Below, piece after piece: positions 43,501 to 47,286 of a DNA stretch of 64,000 nt. The notes beneath the pieces were generated by a model. That model was not told the origin of the DNA. It saw nothing but the letters and a program-made list of their open reading frames with translations, and did not search any database. A program made the translations under genes and the position numbers. The stretch's first letter is position 1. Every line of letters begins with the position of its first letter. Origin of the DNA: an uncultured Alphaproteobacteria bacterium (GTDB lineage Bacteria > Pseudomonadota > Alphaproteobacteria > HIMB59); contig CABZMT010000005.1 of the NCBI GenBank assembly GCA_902526965.1, forward strand, positions 1 through 64,000, given 5' to 3'.

Positions 43501-46476
43501 AGTAACAGTAGGAGCACTTTCATTATCAGTTATGGTAATGGTAACTTTTTGGTCACCACTTTCCGTTGCTCCACCACCTGAAACGCCACTGATAGAAAGG
43601 ATAGCAGTTTCATTTGACGTTGCATCATAGAGACTATCATCTGTTGGTGTAAACGTTGCTGTTCCAGAGGTTGATCCAGAAGAAATAGTTATGTCCGAAA
43701 CAGTGCCATAATCTGTTCCTTCTGTTGCAGTGCTAGAACTTGATAAAGAAACAGTTACATCTTGACTTGTTGTTCCACTTAATGATGCAGTAATTGTAAT
43801 GGATGAACCTGCATTCTCCGCAATGCTTGTTGCACTTGCCGCTAATGTTACTGTTGGAGCTGATTCATTTTCGTTTATTGTAATTGTAACAGCTTGTGTT
43901 CCATTTTCTGTTGCTGAACCACCACTAACTGTATCAATAGCAACAGTTGCCGTTTCATCTGTTGAAGTTTCATACATACTATCATCAGTAGGTGTAAAGG
44001 TTGTTGTTCCTGTTGTTGCACCAGCGCTAATGGTAATATCAGATAGAGATCCGTAATCTGTTCCCTCTGTTGCTGTACCACTTGTACTAAATGTAACTGT
44101 AATGTCTGATCCTGATACAATTGAACTGGTTGCTGTTAAAGTTAAAGATGATCCTGCATTCTCTGCAATGCTTGTTGCACTAACAGTTAATGTAACAGTT
44201 GGCGTTGCTTCATTATCATTTATTGTAATTGTAACTGATTGCGATCCACTCTCTGTTGCATCTGCTCCTGATACGCTGCTTATTGCAACAATGGCAGTTT
44301 CGGCTACATCAGAAATACTATCATCAGTTGGATCAAAAGTTGCCGTCCCAGTTGTGTTACCAGCAGTAATTGTAATATCAGAAATTGTTCCATAATCTGT
44401 TCCTTCAGTTGCGGTACCAGAGGTTGAAATTCCAACAGTAATATTTTCATCTGCAACAATAGATGATGTAGCTGTAATAGTTAGAGTAGATCCTGAGTTC
44501 TCCGCTATAGAGGTAGCACTAACGGTTAAAGCAACAGTTGGTGCGTTTTCGTTTTCAGCTATTGTTATACTTACAGCTTGTGTGCCACTTTCTGTTGCTT
44601 CTCCCCCAGATACACCACTAATAGAAATTGTTGCTGTTTCGTCTCCTTCATAAACGCTATCGTCCGTTGGATTAAAACTAATTGTTTCAGTGGTATTGCC
44701 AGCTGTAATAACAAGATCATCAATATTTCCACTACCATCTGTATAATCTGTTCCTTCTGTAGCAGTACCTGAAGTTGCAATAGTAACTGTAACATCAGCT
44801 GTTGTTGCAACTGACAAAGTTGCAGTTAATGTTAATACAGAACTGGAATTTTCATCAATGCTAGTTGCACTTGTTGATAATGTTACAGTTGGTGCACTTT
44901 CATTTTCTTCAATCGTTATGGTAACTGATTGCGATCCACTTTCAGTAGCACTACCACCTGAGACGCCTGTAATAGAGATTGTTGCTGTTTCATCAGTGCT
45001 TGTTTCGTATAAATTGTCATCTGTTGGTGTGAAAGATGCTGTTCCAGTTGTGTCTCCAGAGGAAATAGTAATATCAGAAATTGTTCCATAATCTGTTCCT
45101 TCCGAAGCACTTCCAGATGTTCCAATTGAAACAGTTACATCTTCACTTGTAGGGTTTGACAACGTTGCAGTTAATGTAATTGAAGTGCCAGCATTTTCTG
45201 CAATACTAGATGAACTAGCAGCAAGAGTTACTGATGGCGCACTGTCATTTTCTTCAATGGTTATTGTTACAGATTGAGAACCACTTTCGGTAGCTCCGCC
45301 TCCTGAAACAGTGTCAATAGCAATAGTAGCTGTTTCATCTGTAGATGTTTCATACATACTGTCATCAGTAGGTGTGAAGGTTGTTGTACCTGTGGTTGAA
45401 CCAGCTGAAATAGTAATATCTGATATTGTTCCATAATCTGTTCCTTCGGTTGCAGTACCAGAAGTATCAAATGATACAGTTATATCTGAACCAGAAATAA
45501 TCGAACTAGTTGCAGTCAATGTAATAGAAGACCCTGAATTTTCTTCTATACTTGTAGTATTAGCAGCAAGAGTAATAGTTGGAGCAGCCTCGTTATCTAT
45601 TATGGTAATTGTTGACGATGTTAAAGGTGTATTACATAGATTAGTATCTGCACTAATTGGAGTTAAAGTAAGAATTACTGTTTCATTAATGTCAGAAATA
45701 GAGTCATCTGTTGGTGTAAGTGAAAAGGTCTCTGAAGTATTAGATATTGTTAAGTCTGGTATCGTTTCATAATCTGTACCCTCTGTGGCAGTTCCTCCCG
45801 TAGTAATTGAATATGTTGTACCAGTAACTACCCCATCAAATGTTAAAGTGAAATCAATTGTATCTGATGAATTTTCATTGATAGATGTTGCTGTTTGAGT
45901 TAAAACCGCATTAATTTCACATGTTTCAACAGAATTTATAAGGTATCTATAAGGTAAATAAAATAAAGCTGCAGCAAGAGATAGTGTATCATCATCTACT
46001 TCATTGATTGATTCATTTTGATTTATTTTGCCTGTTGGCAATGACTCAAATAATCGAGGTAGTAGGTCTGATTTTTTAAGAACAACTTCTTCAATAATAG
46101 GTTTGTCACCCCGTAATAACTTATCAATCGCATAAATATGATTTGGGTATTTTTTTAAATAATTATCAATCTGAATTCTTTGCTTTAAGTCATAATTATC
46201 TATGTTTAAATATTGATTTACTTCAAAACCAAAATTAATAATTTCAAAAAAGTCATTTGGTAATTCCTCACCTAATGTGTAATAAAAGCTGTTATAAAAT
46301 CTTTTATTAAATTTATTAAAGCAATTTTTTATATTTGAAGCGTAGACATTTAAATCATTGCTAAATGGAATACATTCATTAATTTCTTCATAATCTTTGA
46401 ATTTTACCTCATTAGCTAAACTGCTAGAAAAGATCGATAAAGAAATTATCCAAAATAATAAAAATTTTTTTAACAT
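28555..46476 (-). CDS. Giant autotransporter: signal peptide, 43 Calx-beta-like repeats, S8 serine protease, outer-membrane beta-barrel
   Basis: 5,973 residues in one uninterrupted frame from an ATG at 46,476. Order: signal peptide (1-21, LLFWIISLSIFSSSLA then NEVKF); unrecognised N-terminal domain (22 to about 190); 35 type A repeats of about 117 residues (about 191-4,277); 7 type B repeats of about 109 (about 4,278-5,041); one more type A repeat; subtilisin-like protease (about 5,151-5,570) with Asp5221, His5258, oxyanion Asn5405 and Ser5495 in GSSYSAPMVAGG; and a C-terminal barrel (about 5,612-5,973) ending QYRF. This is type V secretion: the barrel exports the passenger, which by inference is displayed or released as a very long, calcium-stiffened protease. 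The repeats are rich in Thr, Ser, Gly, Asp and Glu, and visibly richer in G+C than the flanks. Its substrate is unknown. Function in attachment, predation, defence or polymer breakdown cannot be told from sequence. Confidence 0.9.
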   Translation of the reverse strand: MLKKFLLFWIISLSIFSSSLANEVKFKDYEEINECIPFSNDLNVYASNIKNCFNKFNKRFYNSFYYTLGEELPNDFFEIINFGFEVNQYLNIDNYDLKQRIQIDNYLKKYPNHIYAIDKLLRGDKPIIEEVVLKKSDLLPRLFESLPTGKINQNESINEVDDDTLSLAAALFYLPYRYLINSVETCEINAVLTQTATSINENSSDTIDFTLTFDGVVTGTTYSITTGGTATEGTDYETIPDLTISNTSETFSLTPTDDSISDINETVILTLTPISADTNLCNTPLTSSTITIIDNEAAPTITLAANTTSIEENSGSSITLTATSSIISGSDITVSFDTSGTATEGTDYGTISDITISAGSTTGTTTFTPTDDSMYETSTDETATIAIDTVSGGGATESGSQSVTITIEENDSAPSVTLAASSSSIAENAGTSITLTATLSNPTSEDVTVSIGTSGSASEGTDYGTISDITISSGDTTGTASFTPTDDNLYETSTDETATISITGVSGGSATESGSQSVTITIEENESAPTVTLSTSATSIDENSSSVLTLTATLSVATTADVTVTIATSGTATEGTDYTDGSGNIDDLVITAGNTTETISFNPTDDSVYEGDETATISISGVSGGEATESGTQAVSITIAENENAPTVALTVSATSIAENSGSTLTITATSSIVADENITVGISTSGTATEGTDYGTISDITITAGNTTGTATFDPTDDSISDVAETAIVAISSVSGADATESGSQSVTITINDNEATPTVTLTVSATSIAENAGSSLTLTATSSIVSGSDITVTFSTSGTATEGTDYGSLSDITISAGATTGTTTFTPTDDSMYETSTDETATVAIDTVSGGSATENGTQAVTITINENESAPTVTLAASATSIAENAGSSITITASLSGTTSQDVTVSLSSSSTATEGTDYGTVSDITISSGSTSGTATFTPTDDSLYDATSNETAILSISGVSGGGATESGDQKVTITITDNESAPTVTLSVSATSIAENAGSSLTLTATLSGATFQDVTVGIDTSGGATEGTDYTDGSGAINDITISAGSTTGTVNFTPTDDSVYEDDESATISIGSVSGGGASESGTQSVTITISENESAPTVTLSVSATSIAENAGSSLTITATLSGATDENVTVGIDTAGTATEGTDYTDGSGNLDDITISAGSTTGTVSFTPSDDSGDPVYEENETAIISIGSVSGGGATESGSQSVTITITENESAPTVTLTRSAASIAENSGSSVTLTATLSIKVDEAVTVALSTSGAATEGTDFTDGSGNLDDITISAGSTTGTVSFTPTDDSVYEGDEAAVIAIDTVSGGGASENGSQSVTVTISENESAPTVTLAVSSTSIAENSGSSLTLTATLSNVADEDVTVSLSTSGAATEGTDYTDGSGNLDDITISAGSTTGTVSFSPTDDSVYEDDEAAVIAIDTVSGADATESGTQSVTVTITENESAPTVTLAVSATSIAENAGSSLTLTATLSGTTDETVTVALGTSGSATEGTDYTDGSGNVDDITISAGSTTGTVNFTPTDDSVYENDETATLAITGVSGGGASESGSQSVTITISENESAPTVALTVSATSIAENAGSSLTLTATLSVAADEAVTVSLSTSGTSTEGTDYTDGSGNVDDITISAGSTTGTVDFTPTDDSVYEGNETAIIAISSVSGADASESGSQSVTITITENESAPTITLARSAASIDENSASTVTLTATISGVTDSAVTVALDTSGTATEGTDYGTISDITISAGATTGTATLDPTDDNIYEDDETATIDISSVSGKSGVTENGTQQVSVTIAENESAPTVTLATSATSIAENAGTSLTLTATLSVATTADVTVALSTSGTATEGTDYTDGSGNLDDIVISAGSTTGTVSFTPTNDSLYDAASDETATIAISGVSGGSASESGSQSVTITITDDDSAPTVTLAASATSIAENSASTITLTATLSNATYQDVTVSIGTSGTATEGTDYGNVSDITISAGSTTGTATFDPTDDSDETDTVTATIAISGVSGGGASESGSQSVTISILDDESVPRVTLTVSATSIAENAGSSLTLTATLSKTAAENVTVTLGTSGSATEGTDYGSLSNITVTAGSLTGTTTFTPTDDSLYDATSNETATVSIDSVSGGDALENGTQSVTITITDNESAPTVTLSRSAAAIDENSSSTVTITATLSNATYQDVTVSIGASGGTEGTDYATISDITISAGSTTGTTSLDPTDDSVYEDDETVTVTIDGVSGGSASESGSQSVSITITENESAPTVSLSVSATSITENSGSSLTLTATLSGATDETVTVGIDTGGTSTEGTDYTDGSGNVDDITISAGSTTGTVNFTPTDDSIYEGNETAIISIASVSGGGASESGSQSVTITITENESAVTVTLSVDATTVAENGSALTVTATLSGATDETITVGIDTSGTATEGTDYNNANVFPDITISAGNTSAFAYFSLVNDTVYEGDETATLSIASVTGKTGVTEHSTPQAVTITITDNESAPTVTLAVSDTTIAENAGSSLTLTATLSGTTDADITVALDTAGTATEGTDYTDGSGNIDDITISAGATTGTVSFTPTDDSIYDAASNETATISINGVSGKTGVAENSTPQTVTITITDNESAPTVTLAAASSSIAENSSDTITLTATVSTATFQDVTVSIDGTGGTGTEGTDFGTVSDITISAGSTTGTVTFDPTDDNVYEGNETAGISVSGVSGGGASESGSQAVTITITENESAPTVTLSTSGTSIAENAGSSLTLTATLSVATTADVTVALSTSGTATEGTDYTDGSGNIDDITISAGSTTSTVNFTPTNDSVYEGDETATIAISSVSGGSATESGTQSVTITISEDESAPTVTLSASATSIAENAGSSVTLTATLSTATTEDVTVVLKTLGANSGDTTRAIYGTDYNDGSGSIDNIVINAGSTTGTINITPIDDAADPVYEGNESAVIYIHSVSGGSATESGSQLKTITITDNESAPTVTLATSATSIAENAGSSVTLTATLSIKTDDPVTVALSTSGAATEGTDYTDGSGNIDDITISAGDTTGTVNFTPTDDSVYEDDEAAVIAIDTVSGADATESGTQSVTVTITENESEPTVTLAVSATSIAENAGTSLTLTATLSGATDQNVTVVLGTSGTATEGTDYTDGSGNVDDITISSGGTTGTVSFTPTDDSVYEGNETATIAISSVTGEASESGTQAVTITITENESAPTVTLYVKKGGLGYEYASTWINENDSSTSLIIEAKLSGATDEDVTVALSTSGTATEGTDYTDGSGNLDDITISAGSTTGSTNFIVSDDSVYEGDETATIAISSVSGGSATESGSQSATIEIRDNESAGSVTLTVSATSIAENAGTSLTITATLSSTSDEDVTVALSTSGTATEGTDYTDGSGVIDDITISAGSTTGTVNFTPTDDSVYEGNETATIAISSVSGGDASENGDQSVTVTITENESAPTVTLSVSATSIAENAGTSITVTATLSGATDEAVTVALSTSGTATEGTDYTDGSGNVDDITISAGATTGTVNFTPTDDSIYEGNETATLAISSVSGGSATESGSQSKTITITDNESAPTVTLATSATSIAENAGTSLTLTATLSVATTADVTVALSTSGTATEGTDYTDGSGSIDDIVISAGSTTGTVSFTPTNDSIYDAASNETATIDISGVSGGSATEDGTQNVTITITDDESAPTVTLSRGAAAIDEDSSSTVTITATLSNATYQDVTVTIDGTGGTGTEGTDFGTVSDITISAGATTGTAAVDPTDDSVYEGNETAGISISGVSGGGASESGSQSVTVTITEDESAPGVILTLSSSTLAENSGNSKTITATLTGAADEDVTVVIGTSGTATEGTDYTDGSGNIDDITISAGSTTGSVNFTPTNDSIYEGNETATISISSVSGGDAYISGGTQYVVVTILDDESAPTVTLTVSATSIAENAGSSLTLTATLSGATDSAITVALDTSGTATEGTDYTDGSGNIDDITISAGSTTGTVNFTPTDDSIYDATSNETATISINGVSGKTGVAENSTPQEVTITITDNESAPSVTLTTSANSIAENAGSSLTLTATIGNATYEDVTVSIDGTGGTGTEGTDFGTVSDITISAGSTTGTTSFTPTDDSIYDATSNETAGISVSAVSGGGASENGTQAVTITITDNESAPTLTLSTSATSIAENAGTSLTVTATLSNGTYQDVTAALGTSGTATEGTDYTDGSGNLDDITISAGSTTGTVSFTPTNDSIVEGNETATIAVTSVSGGSATESGTQAETITITDDDSGSFSVADVTVAEGAGSATVTVSVSNAYSSDVTIDYATSNGTATAGSDYTATNGTLTFSAGDTSKTFSVSITDDSTDESSETITITISNASNGTISDSTGTVTITDNDTPNLSINDVTTSDESNTSTNMTVTLSDASTKTVTVDYATSNGTATAGSDYTATSGTLTFSAGETSKTIAVTVLADSTDENNETVTMTLSNASNANISDATGTFTITDDEDAPSLSINDVSTSDESNAATNMTVTLSAASAKTVTVDYATSNGTATASSDYTATSGTLTFSAGETTKTIGVTVLADTLDEANETVTMTLSNASNASISDSTGTFTITDDDATPSLSINDVTTSNENNTSTNMTVTLSAAAGRDVTVNYATSNGTATAGSDYTATSGTLTISAGSTTGTIAVTVLADALDEANETVTMTLSSSSNATISDSTGTFTITDDDATPSLSINDVTTSNENNTATNMTVTLSAAAGRDVTVNYATSNGTATAGSDYTATSGTLTISAGDTTGTIGITVLADSLDEANETVTMTLSSASNATISDSTGTFTITDDDATPSLSINDVSTSDESNTSTNMTVTLSAASGRDVTVDYATSNGTATAGSDYTATSGTLIISAGSTTGTIGVTVLADTVNEGNETVTMTLSNASNATISDSTGTFTITDDDNFSFSVDDVTVAENAGSATITVDMSSASASSTTIQYATSNSTATAGTDYTSTSGTLTFSAGDTSETFTVSITNDSVYEGNETFTITLSNASAGSISDSTATVTITDNESAPTVSIGASSSSVYDNGLNITLTATSTQEADEDITVLIGTSGTATEGTDYADISDITISAGSTTGTATFNPTEDTVNEGSETATISISSVSGADSSTSGTTSVTITITEYALRTATAFSEGSTSAQNAIKAETHWGLVDNASSASTVHPYEQMNIHKVQSFTDGSNNLTGVGKYIHIADFNCDDDHLVYANKTIINLDDGGSGESTFGAATSASHHCQFVASMAAGDGTGTGDNAGENLVVGVAPDADLILSSIPDCLGSYCADDHARDLDSARGYSAVASNQSWASSDRSGVTTCASGDANCNFNATELQSLITTYSGVYSTDQLVAYLLDGTTAAVSEAQQYVTALDNFQNNGVVVFAAGNSTYESDVSAVAALPKWYPQLAEAWLVVNLSDFTGSDIASASESDFTLHGNKCGSAEQYCLTVDGYQLNGGGWRTNGGLTHNYSVNGSGSSYSAPMVAGGIALLSQAFPNHTPEQITDRILASANNDWFTPAGNTTFTSHGASITHGYHNTWGHGVPDFYAALSPITSNRNPASITTGNNLSEGLSQQAASSSNNQNPSRFSLSSTSLKNSSSFGDSISNALSKETGYFYDGLNGGFKFNMSSLLNVDQTIQKPPSYNINKHTSKLGQIDDQSNFTLEFDPANALLFTNPDQRTGTYVTLEAPNAAIQKFANFNNNNNFYYGAQKNPFIGETKGLGINTELKIGKISTVLGYHNSEFEGENLQSDLKTDTLAATFEIDTNEDTKVEFILGILNEEDTFLFSKGEGALGYRSSNPNSLFTGINLGKRVNNISFSFSGTLAQSKMDNSKHSLIEGTSNVISSSMNASLSFHQIADKNNKLSLSVNQPNRIEDGSMKIRIPGLADSNGNIPYTEKDIDLKSSGRQLDLNINYLHSLNDEIDIGVNINQIRDYNHIEGNNSSISMGLMGQYRF
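28558..29640 (-). other. Autotransporter beta-barrel domain of the giant protein
   Basis: About 360 residues beginning SSSFGDSISNALSKETGYF, a form common to S8-protease autotransporters, continuing as alternating hydrophobic/polar beta strands (for example LGINTELKIGKISTVLGYH, SFSFSGTLAQ, QLDLNINYLHSL) and ending with aromatic Phe after Tyr-Arg, the BAM recognition pattern for outer-membrane proteins. No cysteine is present in it. Boundary at the N-terminal side is approximate. Confidence 0.8.
29760..31026 (-). other. Subtilisin-like (S8) protease domain of the giant protein
   Basis: Catalytic Asp5221 in KYIHIADFNCDD, His5258 in SHHCQFVASMAAG (HGTHVAG in classical subtilases), Asn5405 in VVVFAAGNS and Ser5495 in SGSSYSAPMVAGG. 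Spacing (37, 147 and 90 residues) fits the family. Several cysteines in this domain (around CDDD, CLGSYC, CASGDANC, CGSAEQYC) suggest disulphides in the exported form. All key residues are intact, so an active protease is expected. Confidence 0.85.
31027..31351 (-). repeat. Calx-beta-like unit 43 (isolated type A copy)
   Basis: About 108 residues starting APTVSIGASSSSV and containing GTSGTATEGTDYADISD and PTEDTVNEGSETATI. It returns to the type A pattern after seven type B units and immediately precedes the protease domain. It lacks the usual SIAEN motif (VYDNG instead), so it is an old or specialised copy. Confidence 0.8.
31352..33644 (-). repeat. Type B Calx-beta-like repeat array (units 36-42)
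   Basis: Seven tandem units of about 109 residues (about 330 bp) with the core YATSNGTATAGSDYTATSGT, then LTFSAGDTSKT and DESSETITITISNASN, closing TFTITDDD. This is the classical Calx-beta form, in which acidic residues at the domain junctions (EGNET and DDD) bind calcium in characterised members. Units 39 and 40 are nearly identical. The array lies between the long type A array and the protease. Confidence 0.88.
33645..45906 (-). repeat. Type A Calx-beta-like repeat array (units 1-35)
   Basis: Thirty-five tandem units of about 117 residues (about 351 bp). Consensus landmarks: APTVTLSVSATSIAENAGSS, LTLTATLSGATDEDVTVALS, TSGTATEGTDY, then either TDGSGNxDDITIS or GTxSDITIS, then PTDDSVYEGNETATIAIS, SVSGGSATESGSQ and VTITITENES. 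Unit 1 is the most divergent and contains cysteine; the rest have none. Repeats differ mostly by synonymous and conservative changes, with a few longer units (24 and 27) carrying insertions. Confidence 0.9.
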
Positions 46477-46750
46477 CTGCTTATAAAAAAATAATTATTT
46501 AATTTTATTATATTTGAAATCACAAAAAAAGACCGTATTTCAATGATATTATGAACTTAAATTTACAAAATTCTTGTATGTAAAATTTTTTATTTATTTT
46601 CCAATATTTTATGATCTTGTTCACCTTATGTTCACCTAAAAAAGAAATCTTGTGAAATTAATTGAAATTTTATTTAATTAAGGTTGGAATAAGGTGAACA
46701 GATAACTATTGAAAATACTAAGAAATATGTAACATCCTACCTTATAAAAG
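46477..46750 (-). promoter_or_regulatory. Upstream region of the giant gene with LexA-type box
   Basis: Non-coding, 274 bases between tRNA-Asp and the giant gene. TGTTCACCT occurs at 46,618 and again at 46,629, exactly 11 bases apart, giving GTTC-N7-GTTC at 46,619-46,633, the alphaproteobacterial LexA consensus. A 12-base inverted copy, ATAAGGTGAACA, is at 46,689-46,700. A TATAAT at 46,512-46,507 (minus strand) lies about 30 bases before the ATG and could be the -10 element; no good -35 is seen. No strong Shine-Dalgarno precedes the ATG. Confidence 0.45.
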
Positions 46751-46828
46751 TGGCGGGAGCGACGGGACTCGAACCCGCGACCTCCTGCGTGACAGGCAGG
46801 CGTTCTAACCAAACTGAACTACACCCCC
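46751..46828 (-). tRNA. tRNA-Asp (anticodon GTC)
   Basis: 78 bases including encoded CCA. Acceptor GGGGGTG pairs with CGCTCCC; anticodon stem CCTGC/GCAGG around the loop with GTC; T arm GCGGG-TTCGAGT-CCCGT. Lies downstream of hupB and tRNA-Val, with its 3' end facing the giant gene. Confidence 0.95.
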
Positions 46829-46841
46829 GACTATTGTCGTG

Positions 46842-46917
46842 TGGTGGGCGATGACGGACTCGAACCGCCGACCCTCTCGGTGTAAACGAGATGCTCTACC
46901 AACTGAGCTAATCGCCC
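46842..46917 (-). tRNA. tRNA-Val (anticodon TAC)
   Basis: 76 bases with encoded CCA. Acceptor GGGCGAT pairs with the 3' strand before ACCA; anticodon stem TCTCG/CGAGA with loop containing TAC; T arm CGGCG-GTTCGAGT region. It begins 17 bases after the hupB stop, so it is probably cut from a hupB-tRNA-Val-tRNA-Asp transcript. Confidence 0.95.
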
Positions 46918-46934
46918 TATCTAATTTTCAAAAA

Positions 46935-47216
46935 TTAGACTGTGGACTTTATTAGTTCTTTTAGCTGTTTTCCAGCAAGAAATTTTGGCTTTTTTGATGC
47001 AGGAATTTGGATTGACTCACCCGTTCTTGGGTTTCTTCCAGTTTTAGCTTTAGTGTCTGCTACCTTGAAAGTACCAAAACCGGCAATCTTAACATCGCCT
47101 CCAGCCTTTAAAGTAGATGTAATAATATCAAATAAACTTTCAACAGCCTTAGTTGCATCTGATTTTCCAACACCATTTTTCGTACTATATTCAGCAATGA
47201 GTTCATTTTTATTCAT
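46935..47216 (-). CDS. hupB: Nucleoid protein HU
   Basis: Small histone-like DNA-bending protein, 93 residues. Seen: N-terminal helices MNKNELIAEYSTKNGVGKSD, GDVKIAGFGTFKV, the DNA-binding arm tip GRNPRTGESIQIPASKKPKF and a C-terminal helix. A strong AAGGAGG lies seven bases before the ATG, fitting high expression. The lon-hupB-tRNA order is standard in Alphaproteobacteria. Confidence 0.97.
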   Translation of the reverse strand: MNKNELIAEYSTKNGVGKSDATKAVESLFDIITSTLKAGGDVKIAGFGTFKVADTKAKTGRNPRTGESIQIPASKKPKFLAGKQLKELIKSTV

Positions 47217-47286
47217 ACCGAACCTCCTTAGTGATTCTATTTATTAATTGTAGTAAGAAAAAAGTATGAAAATCAACAACAATATA

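Noticed and set aside
31955-45091. Many plus-strand open frames of 60-193 codons within the giant gene, for example 42,332-42,913
   Set aside because: They are antisense shadows of the Ser/Thr/Gly-rich repeats, recur with the repeat period, encode low-complexity Val/Ser/Ala strings, and have no independent start signals.
28555-46476. CRISPR array or phage-type repeat explanation for the long periodic region
   Set aside because: The period is about 330-351 bp, entirely within one coding frame with conserved protein motifs; no short palindromic repeats with spacers and no cas genes.
46640-46750. Integration site or terminator at the tRNA-Asp 3' end formed by the TGTTCACCTTAT/ATAAGGTGAACA pair
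   Set aside because: The loop would be about 60 bases with no U-tract, and no partial copy of the tRNA end is seen at the far side of the giant gene (28,203-28,554).
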